Source of the DNA: Capitulum mitella
Lineage: Eukaryota; Arthropoda; Thecostraca; Pollicipedomorpha; Pollicipedidae
Direction of reading: 5' to 3'
Assembly: GCA_030062745.1 (NCBI GenBank)
Contig: CP099841.1
Span: forward strand, 3,348,001 to 3,412,000
Length of the DNA stretch: 64,000 nucleotides
Shown: piece by piece, positions 36,501 to 48,500 of the stretch
Layout: every line of letters starts with the position of its first letter
Position numbering within the stretch: the first letter of the stretch is position 1
The notes under the pieces: model-generated
Seen by the model: the letters and a program-made list of their open reading frames with translations, nothing else
Databases searched by the model: none
Told to the model about the DNA's origin: nothing
Program-made: the position numbers and the translations under genes

Positions 36501-39500
36501 CGCAGCTCGCAGCTCCAACAGAGCGTCGGACGTGCCACGCGCGGACTAAACGCCGCGTCCACCGGAAGACCGGACATCCGGGCGGCTTTGTTGCGTCAGC
36601 TGTGTGCCGCACGACTGTCCGCCGCCACTGCATCAGCGACGACAGACGGGGACCGAAAAGTTGGCCCGGCCGGCCGCGCGCTCGCCATAACTCGGCGGCC
36701 GGACGCTGCGATGATGGCCCGCTCCGAACCGGCCTTCGGGCGGCGACGTCCGCCAGCTTGCCCGGGGGAGATGAGAGATGAGGAACACGTCGGACCCCCC
36801 CCCCCCTCTCGACGTCTCAACGCTGCTGGCCTCCTTGCACCGTCTAGACTCAAGTACCATTGCCATCATCCATGAGCTACGGTATCGTCATATAGCGGGT
36901 CGCGAAACATCGAACGCCAGAGTGATGCGATGGTCGCTACGTCCCAAAAACATCTTTCTCCCTCCTGGGAGGAGCCTGAAGGAAGACGCGTCACGAGCGT
37001 CTTCACTTCTCGCGAAGCTTCGCTGAAAGCATCGCTCTAATGCAACGCGGCTCGCATTCTAGGCCAATTTTCGCCAGCCCAACACCAAGTTATTCCTGCA
37101 TCACCTTCTTCCCTTCCGCATCGTTCATTGCACTGAGCCCCAGTAATTCGGCTTTCAGGTATCAGTATTTTGATGACGCCAATTATTCCGCGAACACCGC
37201 TGCCCGGTCGCTGATTCAACCGAGCCAGTGAACCTTCGGGCGCCGATACGTCGAAACGGCACCAGGAAAACGGCTCGGGACGCCGGTCAAGCAAAACGGG
37301 AACGAGACAACTCAGATGGTAAACAGCACGCAACCGGTGCGAAACACGCAACGACAGGGAAAACGGGACAGACGGAAACACCAGGATAGCCCTAAACCGA
37401 CCTACATCGCAAGAAATGGAACACGTAAGCATGTGGTTCCCGCCCGGCGTTCGTAAACTGAGGCAGACGGGACGTCGCAGTGAGGCGAGACGGGAGCGGA
37501 CGGGACCGAGCGGGGTCACTCGCCTGCTGCAGCTTGTAGTGGTTGATGATGTCCTGGTCGGCCGGACACGACTGGGTGAAGGCGTCCAGCAGGTACATGT
37601 GGTGCATGTACCGCCACAGGTTCTCGTACTCTGCCGGGATCTCGAAGTCCTGGAAAAACTTGCCTGAAACACGGGCGGGGACCAGGTCGGTTGGCTATCA
37701 AGGAACGAGATACCATAGAACGTGATACGGAGCATTTAGTAACGTCAATACCATCCGTAATGTTCACAAGTCGATTGACTTTGCGACAGCAAATACCACG
37801 TTCACGGTGCCTGAGACCCGTCTCATCACGGGAAACGACACCATCTTGAGTCGGGCGCGCCACTCTGCCACGCAGCCCCGTCAGAACCCGGCTCGGGCGC
37901 GACACAACCACCACCGTCCTCCCCCGCCACCCCCTCCACCCCCAGGCGAGATTCCTTCCTAATCGAACGCGTTCAGTGCGGCGCGCGGCCGGCCGGCTCG
38001 GCGTCGTGAAGGCACCGTTCCTGGCCCGCTTTATCGCGGTCTTACGACGCGCGGCGATCGTGGCGGCGGCCGTCAGCGGCGCGCCCGGCGGCCGATCGGC
38101 ACTTTGTCGCCCGGCCGACACCGGCCGAAAATTGACCCATCAGACGGAAGGCGCGGCGTACGCAGGGACGAGCGCACAAAAACGGGGCGCACGAACATGG
38201 CACGTGAACGTGACTGATGACGACGGGGACTCGTGAACGACTGAGCCGGACGGTCAGTTGTTCAGGACTCGTGACCAACTGGTAGGGTACGGTCTTTAAA
38301 CGCATTTTACAGTGTTCCACACTACGAATGATTTCAGAAGTTCGACCGCAGTTGATTCTCGGTACTCCGTTCATGCCGTAACGCTTGGTCATTGGGCTGC
38401 TAATACGGCAGGCTCCTTCTCAACACAGTAGATTACAAGTAACCTAAACGTTTTCCATCAAGAATAGCTGGACGATATACCAAAACACACGAGAACGTCC
38501 CGGAGAACGCTTCGAGCACGAAGAGGAGAACGGTCCGGTTCGAGCCGCTCCGACCATACCGGCCACGCGGATGTGCTGTAGTTTAGGCATCAGCTCGCAG
38601 TCGAAGCAGCAGAGCGTGTCGCCGGTCAGGAAACGACTCTTTTTCTGGCCCAGATGATCGTCGATCTTGCGCAGCACCGAGAGCAGCACCTGCTTCGAGT
38701 GGTCGTCCCCCTTCATCAGCATCAGCTTGAATTTCTGGGGGCAGATGGAGTCGTGGTCAGCGTCTGCACACAAATCACCACTGGTGATTTGTGTGGCCAA
38801 ATCACCAGTGGTGATTTGGCCACTGGTGATTCACTCAAATCACCAGTGGTGATTTGGCCGCACACAAATCACCACTGGTGATTTGTGTGCGGGGCTGAAA
38901 GAACGGGGCAGATGAGTTGATTTTAACCGAACCATTCTTCCCACGTGACCTTACTGTACTGAGAAAAACGTGAACTTTTTATCGCGTGTACTCATGAATC
39001 AATTACAAAACCACGAAATGAGTTTTTCGAGTGTTTCCCACCGTTAAATGTACATCATTTTCACATTTCCAGGTCCTCAACGAGGTATTTCAAGGTCCAT
39101 TTTTCAACAGTGGTTCAAAATTTACGGCGTAACCGCAAGAATATCTTACCCGCAAGCCAGCTTCTTCCACGTGTAATACCATTCATACTTCATCTATCAA
39201 ACGCACCACAAGTGACTCACTCGTGACTCTGTGACTCAATGCCCGTGTTAAAATTAGACGGTGCCTGTCAACTCCCACTCCCCACGTGACCCCATTCCCA
39301 GTGCGGCCCCGCCCATAAGCACCCCCGCAGACAACCACAGCCCTAGAAATACCTGTTGCAGAGCGCCGCAACCAAATCAGTTCAGCCGGAAATAACTCTC
39401 ATGGTGGGCCGGCCGCGAGCTCCGAGGAGGCTCCATCCCGCTACCGAATGAGCCATCCGTCTTCCGCGGAAAGCCAGTACCCACAGCGGCCGCGTATTAA

Positions 39501-42500
39501 CTGTCCTCCGTCCCACCCGCCATAAATCCGGAGCCGCGCAGCAAATCCCCGGCTGAGAGGGCCCGAGCCGAGCACCCAGACCGATCACCGACCACCGGAC
39601 CGTCCGGACCGACCCCGGCCAGCGGACCGACCGGACCGTCCGGACCGCCCCCGACCCCGACCACGGCGCCGTCAGGGCCGGCCCCCGACCGTCCGGACCG
39701 GCTCCCAGCTGCTAGACCGTCCGGACTGGCCCCGACCGCCCGGACCGTCCGGACCGCTCCCCGACCACCGGACCATCTGCAGGAGACCTGGCTGTCTCCC
39801 CCGGGGGCGGCCGGACCAGACAGCCAGCCACCCGGCGCTGTCCGCCCGGGTGGCGGCCAGGCGGGGACTCTCGCCCCTCCTGCCACGGTCCCGTGACGAC
39901 GTGAGATACAACAGGCGGACGACGCGTGCACGTGTACGGCGCGGGGAAATGCAATTACGCGGTACGCAACGCAGATGGCACGCCGCCGACAGACGTCACG
40001 ATATTCATCACGTGCGGCTGCAGGCATGCAATACTGAAAAACTGAACAGCATGAGTGCTATACGTCAGCACCAGAAAATGCTTTTTTTTGCGTCCAGAGA
40101 CAATCAAAAGGGATACTTTTCAATACATATGTATTCCTCCAAAACAACAAAATATTATGAATACCAAAAAGCATGGTCCATATTCTACGGACACCAAAAT
40201 TTACCCTCCACATAAGAATATACAGTTTCGGTGCCACGAACAATGCATACGTTTCTTACAATGAACATACCACTTGGACGTGTCGCCCTGAGGATGGATA
40301 CCGGGGAACGCTAAAGGCTCGGGAAATTTTCCCGACCCACACCCCACGAAAGATCCGGCAGGGCAGCTATAACAAACGCCAGAACGGCTGCCGTCAACTT
40401 TTCATTCCAGCCACGGCTGGATAACAGCTGCGACCCTGCCTCTCCCTCCCCGTTCCAGCTGCAGCTGAGCGGCGGCCGCCGCCGCCCCTGCTTCTGGGAA
40501 GGCCAGAGACGGGCTGGAAAACCCCAGCCCCTCCCTTGGAGAACAAGAGCCGCCTCCTGCCGACTGCAGGCCCCCCCCAGCCGAGCAGTGCCGCGGGGCA
40601 TACAGACCGGCGGCGGCGGCGGCAGGAGCCGGGACGCACATTCAGACATAGCGTGAGACGACGCCCAACACGGCTAATCCAGCCCGAACACAGCGATGGC
40701 GGGGCAGGCTGAGAGCCGCGTCACCCTGCGCTCCCGGCCGACGCGCTCCAGCGCGCTCGGGGCACGGGCCATGCACCCAGCTGGATATTTTTATGAGACG
40801 GCGTCGGTTTCAGGAAGCGAGAGCTACCGCCAAAATTATGCCCATTTGTTCTCAGGCGCTTAAGTTGGCGACCACCTTTGGCAACGTCCCGATTTTACGC
40901 TTGGGTACGTCGGAACAGATAGGCTGCCGTCCAAACATATCCAAAAGAATGAAATGCGCCGAGCATCGGACACCAGAACCATTCACGCCCAAATCGTTGC
41001 GGAGCAGCACGTTAAAGGCAGTATAGCTGACCGTTTACAACAGACGCCATTCAAAACATCACGCAGACTTTCGACAAAAGATTCACCAATGAAGGTTACG
41101 AAAAAGCTGAACAAGGAGCACCTAGTCACGCTGAACACGTCAATACCTGAATATACTGCGGTCGGACATCAACGCACGACGATCCGCACATGCACACGCA
41201 CACACAAACACGCCGGCGGCTGGCGGCGCGCGGGAGGCGCGGGCGTTCAAAGCCGGGATCGATCCCGCCATCCGTCCAGTGTCCCCCACCTGACGCGGGG
41301 ACCGCACCGGCGCTATCGAGGCATTCATATGTAAAGTCGGGCCGGCGCGACCCGATTGGACGACGTAAACAGGCTCAGGCGGCGGCAGCGGCGGCCGCCG
41401 GTCGGGCCTGCCCGGGACGGCGCGCCGGGCGGCCTCCGCCGGCGGCCAGCGCCGTCCGACTCGATCACGGCCCGTCCGCGGTCATATTGCCACTGCGGCG
41501 ACGACGACCGCCCTCAGGGGATCAGCGGGCTATTTTCCTCAGGCGGCGGCCGTTTTTCTGGCATCCGGGCCGCAATGGACACCACGCAGCGCCACGTAAC
41601 ATGAAAGCGTTGTGGGCATAACGCTTTCAATGACGGGAGCCAAACAATGCCATAAATCGTCTTCCAGACAATTTACATCGTTTATAAATACGCACTCAGC
41701 GCATGCTAGAAGTGTTGTTCTTTTTCAGGTGCTCATCACTCTCCAATGAGCGGTTTCACTCAGAACTACATCCCCTTAAATCATTGTTCAAACGCTGCTA
41801 AACATGTTCTGGAGATATTCACGAGCACGGTCATTTACGTTTAAATGTACTGCTGACAACTTCCAGAGCAGCTCCGTCGTAGACAACCTACATGGGAACC
41901 ATACCTGACTGTGGTCTTTTCACACAAACCTCGGCATCTTGAAAGGCGCACCACCATTATCACAAAGACTCCCAACACAGCGCCATGTCACCCATAAACC
42001 GGCCTTAATTTCAGTTCAATGGTCTTAAATGGTCCCGGGACAGGATTTCATTCTGCAGTGAACTTTATCTGCACGTAAACCAGACAGTCTGGCGACAACA
42101 CATAACCTGCATGTCGACATAAACGAATGCCGTGAGCGGAGATACGGTGCCATTCATGTCCTTTAAATCGGCAGTCGAGAAATCGTTTAATCGCCGAGCC
42201 GTGTACCATTCCACGAAAGACGGACATCGTGACCCGCTTGAACCCAAGCCCCCTCCCCTCCCGGCGCGCCTTTTCTATCAGTGCCCGCAGGTCTCGGTGG
42301 TCAACCTCCCCCCCCCGTTCCGGGATCCTTGCCGACACTCACACTGTAGACGTTCTCGATCTTGGCGGCCACCTCCTTGTCCTGGACGAACAGGTTGTGT
42401 CCGCCGGGCACGTTCTTCATGATGTGCCGCTCGATCTTCTCGTTCTCCAGCACGGCCAGCCCGTTGTCGACCAGAATCGGCGGCTGGGTGGCGTCGAAGT

Positions 42501-45500
42501 TGGACCTGCGCGCCGGGGGACCAGGTCACGCCGCCGCCGTAGGCAAGACGGTCAGTGGCGGCCGCACAGCGCAGAGGCCCGAGTCCGCGAGGGTCTCCAG
42601 CCACTGCACGGTGCTGGGCCAAATCAGCCCCAGTTCTAGCCGCTACTGACGGACGACAACGGACGACGCATTCCTCTCAATTCCGAATTTGGCAAGGGCG
42701 CTTCGGTACTAGCATTGCTGCGTGGTTAGATGAAATATTTCGAGGCTTCTTGCTCGGATAACGAACTTCATGAGGAATTATGGAAAGTTTTCTCGACCAA
42801 GCGAATGCGCCAATAGCGACATAGCGACATCGTCAGACGGCATATGGTGATTCACGTAAGCGCATGTTACAACTGAAATGTGCACCGTACGAAACAAAGA
42901 ACACCATGCAAACAAGTCTGACATACAAAGACATGCAAACATAATCCAGTGGACCAGCAGCAAATCGGTGCACGGCTAGTCCGCCGTCGTGAAACAAGGT
43001 GTCCCAGGTTTTCGTGTCAATGGCCACTAAAACCTGTGTTGTAAATGCGTGCTTCACTAAATTACGATTTGTAGTTTCTCTGCGCACACCGCACAAACGG
43101 GCCATGTTTTCGGAAAATTCGACATACTCACATCTAAAACAAAGCAACAAAAGGGCCACATCCATTTCCTTGCCCCAATATCCGGCACTCCAGGCGTTGT
43201 TCAGAATATTACAGGCGGCCTCAGCTTAGTCATCTCCAGCCTCGCAGCTGCTAGGCACGTGACGCCATTTTGTTTTATTTTTAATTTATATTTCTTCTTA
43301 CGCACGTGACGTGGTGCGTCCAGTTTCTCTAAGCGGGCCAGATCGGACATGTCCGGCACGGATCGGGGGACTGAGGACTTCAGTGATCCTGGGAATGAAT
43401 GATCCCCCTCGGCGGTACTGTCCCTTCTCAGCGCTATCAGGTCCAGATCGAACGCTGCCGCGGGGGAGGGTTCCCGGCCCGCGCGCACCGCCGCCGGCGC
43501 CGGAAGCAGGGCGTTTCCGGCGGCGATGAGCGGCGCGTAAGGCCGGCTCTATCGGCTGACGAACTCCTCCAATCATCTCAGCCGAGACCGTTTACGGCCA
43601 CTCCTTGACGAAAAGTGGACCCGGACGGTGGGCCGCCCCGCTGCCAGAGCGTGTACCAAGAACTCAGGGGCCGTGCAGAGATGGTACAGCTCAGTCGCTG
43701 GTGTATGTTGGTGTAAGCATCACCAATGCAGTTCGCTTATACCTACAAGCAACCTAACATTATGGGATCAGAATTCAAAAGCCACGCGTGCAAAACACCG
43801 CATGCTTCGGAAAAGCATTGGCCTGTACATGACTGAATTACAACCAGGACGGTCATTCCGCTGACATTGCCAAATGTTCACCATTTTTATTTGACGAAAG
43901 CCGAAAGAAAGGACAGCGAGAAGCAAAGTCGGCTCCACGGCTAAGGGCAAGACATCAGGGTCTGGAACAAACAAATACGGCGCAATAACACGGAGCCCCG
44001 TCGCGGTCTTACCAGCCACGTGGTCCACATCAGAGATCCCAATACCGCGGAGCAGCTGGCGCGCCAGAACGTTAAAAACTTGCCAGTTCTCCGACAAACA
44101 GCCGCCTCCAGCCTCAACGGCCTATCAAGAGGCTCCTCTCAATCCCCAGCGGTGTGGCGCCCTCCCGCCTGCAGCGTTAGCTGGCGGTAATCGAGCTCGA
44201 CTGTAAACAGCTCCCAGACGCCGCCCGTCGGCGCGCGGCTGCCGCCGGCACAGGGGAGGCCGATATCAACGACCCAGCGCATCCAATTGAGCCGCCACCC
44301 GCCGCTTCCCATCCCCGCCATCCGGACTCGGCACGACTTGGCGGCGGCGGCGGCGGCGGCGGCGGGCTCCTCCGCTTTGGCCCCGGGGGCACGCATCGGG
44401 CGCCGCGGTGAGCCGTGACGCCGGGGACCGACTGGCGGCCTGCCGGCGCCCCGGGCGTCGGGTGTTGACCGCCGCCGGCCGTGATCGATGTCGCATCCAT
44501 TACTCGAGTGCCGCCAGGTCCGTAATCGATTGGTGCTGACGGCAAGCCGGCGCGTCGGCAGCCGAGACCAGCGTCCCGGCCGGCTCGGGAGGGCAGCCCC
44601 CACCGCGGCCGTCGGCGGCAGCGGCGGGCCCGCCTCGACCGCGGTCTGACGCAAAGCGACCCGTCGCGACCCCGCGCCGGAGTTCAGCGGGTCGGCTCAC
44701 GGCGAACCTGGTGACCCGCGTTCAAGGATTTAATAGAACCAGGACGCTCGGCAACGGCGGCGGTCGACCACAAAACCCCCGCGCTCACTTTGGCGAGGTT
44801 ACAGTAGTCCAGCCAAATCCCCTGCCCGTGATATCACCAAAATAACCCCGGACTCTACATGAAGACCAATGACCAGGATGACAAATAATTATACCTACGT
44901 GGCCTTAAAATAACGTATGACTCCACACTGTTCGGGACAAAACACAATCCTAAGTTTCTTTCCTCCCGATTCCATACAACACAAAGCGTCACGAACAGCT
45001 CAATTTTCCTTACATACTTAAATACGGAAAATGACGACAATCTCCAGACAGGCTCCAGCACAAGGCTCAAGTTCCAATCATAGATATCCCCATTTTTTTC
45101 GAAAGCACGCATCAAAATATCATCTTCCCTCGCTGCCCACCCGACATCTGACGGTCGCCAACGCAACTTCAGGTTCTCTCACCGGAAGTCCGGCGGCGGT
45201 TTGAGCATGTCGACGGTGGTGACCTTGAGCGAGATGGTCTTCAGCTCGGCCAGCAGGTACAGGTCCATGAAATACTCTTGACAGAACAGACAGGCCCCCT
45301 TTCGCCGGCCATCGATGGTCGAAGCCTGCCGGGCACAGAGAACACCGTCAGAACGGTTCCGAAGCCACAAAAGCATTTGCAGACAGGCATGACCATTTTG
45401 TCCGGACAAAAACTGTCCAGCCGGTGGCTTCTCTTGAAATGCGCCTGGATTCAGGTCATACATCCGAAAAAATGTCAATTCTCACAAACCGGCTCGGGTC

Positions 45501-48500
45501 TCCTCTTATTGGATTTGATGACGCTTGATTCATACGTAACCACTTCCTCAAATGATGATTTAAGCGTATAATTCATTCCATAAAATTGGAAGGATATTAT
45601 CATCAGCTCACCATGGCGAGAGCCACTGGATGGGTATTTTAACGATCGTGTTGGCCCACTGCCACAACTAGTGCCACAACTATACATTAATTTTCAATGG
45701 AATGAAAAGACCCCAAAATTCAACAGCATCCGAAGTACACGCTATACGGATTCCAGAAAAGCACTGTTTCACTCGCGTACGATGCAGCATAAAAAGGCAG
45801 ATAAAGACTTCCGGCTACTTCTGCACAAATCCGCGTTAACGCCACGACGCTGGTCTGTCACGTGCGGACCACATCGGTCGGAGCTCGTCGTCAGTCCTCT
45901 AATCAGGCAGTATACTGCTCACCCAAGAATAAAACTACCGCACTAGAACGACCATTTTCCACGTGCAAGTACCGCCCACGGCTGGTCCTCGCTGTTAGGC
46001 GAAACAGGACTGGCATCCACGCCACACGACAAAAAAACAATAACTTAGACGGAATTAAGTCGCGATATTACCCATAATGTGGGGCTTCACACAGTTCGTG
46101 CCCTCCTAACGCTTTCCCCCGTCCCACAGCGTGTCAGAAACACGTGCGAAGTACGAAGCCGCTATGGCTCTGGCTCTCGCAGACCTCCAGCTCGAGGCAA
46201 CGCAAATGGTGTCGGTGCGATCGCGCCACAAGCCTACCGCCCAGCACGAATGAAAACCCCACTAGCGGCGCCAAGACACGGCGCCATCTCCATATACTCC
46301 GGTTTCTAATCAGGATCTGAACGAGACGAGCCCAGAATCGGTATCGGAAATATCACACCTGGGACTGAACAACACCTGCACGATTACGCCGTTGAGTAGG
46401 GTGACGATACGAGGCGAGTGCACGTCACTGCAACGATGACAGCGTGGGTTCCTTTGATAGCGGAGCTATCGGACGGAAACGTTACCAGAAAGGGAAGCCA
46501 GGCATAAGGACTGAAAAACTTAAATTTTGAGGCCCCACGAATAACTAATCACAACAAATTTAATGGTTACCAAATATTGATGATGACCTATTAAATCTAG
46601 CTATTATTCTCAACAAAACGACTACGACTCAACAAAACCTGCATGCTTCAAAGGGAAATGGCACTGCGATGGGACCGAAACAGACCAAAAAACATTCACC
46701 CGGTTCAGGGAAGAAGAGAAGCAGACAGATTGACCTCGTGACGCAGGGTTCTCACCGCTGTGCGCCACATGGTCTCGTTATCATCCGCTTGATAAACCGT
46801 CACATGGTTAAAAGGAAACAGCCGATTAACGGCAGTAAGCGAAACAGCAGAGCGCGGGCAGACTGCAGGCGCCGAGCTCCACAGCCATGAGTAGCTGATC
46901 ACTGGTGCCAGCCAAGGCTCTGCCTGTCGCAGTGCTCCGTCGTCTCGATGCAATGACCAAATACGCAACAAGCGGGCTTATCATACTCGAATGCCACTTT
47001 CGACTCATTCGTCCTGGCAGTTTCGCTGCTGCTGACGCAAACAAGCCTTGTATAAACGGAGGCTGACATGAAGGACCGGTTTGCGCTACTCGCGACTGAT
47101 CGCAGGCAAGTCCCAGCAGCAGGCACGGCCGCCGCGCCCACGGCGCCGGACCGGCGCGAGCCGCGGCGTGTTGTCAGAGAACGTCAGGCCCGCGCGGCTG
47201 CCACCCCCATCACAGCGCGCAAAAACGCCGGCAAGAACGCGTCACGTCACGTCACGTCACGCACCTCTCCGGCGGCGGGCGGCGTCCGCAGAAAAACGTC
47301 GCCGACTCCGGGCATCCAGCCTTCCCGCCCACCCCTGCCCGCCCTCGACCAGGCCAGTAATTCATCACGGTCTGGGGAGGTCGTGACCCAGTTCCGAGTC
47401 GGCCGCAGTCGCCGGCGGCCCGTGCAACTCCGCGCCATCCGCGCACCGCAGCACGGCCCAGCACGCCGGTGCGCCGCTGAGACTGGGAAACAGCAGGTCT
47501 GAGGAGTGTTCGGGCCGGCCAAAACACAGCGCACTGAGCGCGGGCCGGCAAACGGGCTGAGAGAGGCGTGTCCACGTCCCGCAGCCGAGGCAGCACCGCC
47601 AGGCAAGGAAGAAGCGCGACTAGTCACACAGCTGCGACACAGACGAAAGAACAGTGGAGGGGGGTTCGAAACTGATTTGCGTACTCGATCATTCCATAAT
47701 CACGAAAACCGTCATTCCGTTGTGTAGCCGCGAATCTCGCGTGACTTTCCACGCACCTAGTGACCCAGGGAGCTCCTGCTGTTGCGTGATTCACGACACG
47801 TGGAAAAAACATGACTTCCGCCGAGACCAGGAAAAAACCTTCGGCGCACCGCACGTTGAGTCCAGCGCGCAGGCTGTTGAGTAACACAGTCGGAATGCTT
47901 CGTTCTGCCCCGTAAAACATGCCCAAAAGTCGACATGGGTGGCTTCGCCGAGTCGGATACAAGCTGATATGGTCCATATCGAGTCCGACCTCTCCTCAAG
48001 TCATCTGTACTGCAACTGACAATCGGACCACCCCACAGTAACCCAAGGCAGCCGATACGTACCCGTTTTATTTACGGTAAGACAACCTGAACAATGGACA
48101 TGACAACCGGCATGTGATGCTCGCTGAGTTGTGCATACAACAAGGCAAACGGCAGGCAGATAAGCATACTTGATTTCCAGGTAGCGTTCGCGGTAGGCGA
48201 ACTGCCGTTTGCGATACCAGAGATCAAGCCGACGCTCTCTGCGGTTTCTTCTGCGGCGCACAAGTACAGAGTTCTGTTTTGCGTCTGGGACCGGCACGAC
48301 ACACCTCGCCGGGCCCTTCGCCCGTGCAGCTGCCGCGTTAGTCATGAGCTGACGTCACCAGAGACAATGCTCGCGACTGTTCTGACTACTGCGAATGTCC
48401 AGTCTCTCGCTCCGACAGCGCCAACTGCACATGGGATCCGCAAGAGCGTCAATAACAGCCGTGTGCTGGACAAACAGCTCCGCAAGGAGACGCGAATCAG

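Noticed and set aside
41251-41285. tRNA-like T-arm around GGGATCGATCCC
   Set aside because: It is only a short palindrome; no A box or anticodon arm at suitable distance.
48001-48345. possible alternative first exon of CLIC on the minus strand
   Set aside because: Open frame with an ATG inside CLIC intron 1, but no CLIC-like residues and no donor in the right phase for exon 2.
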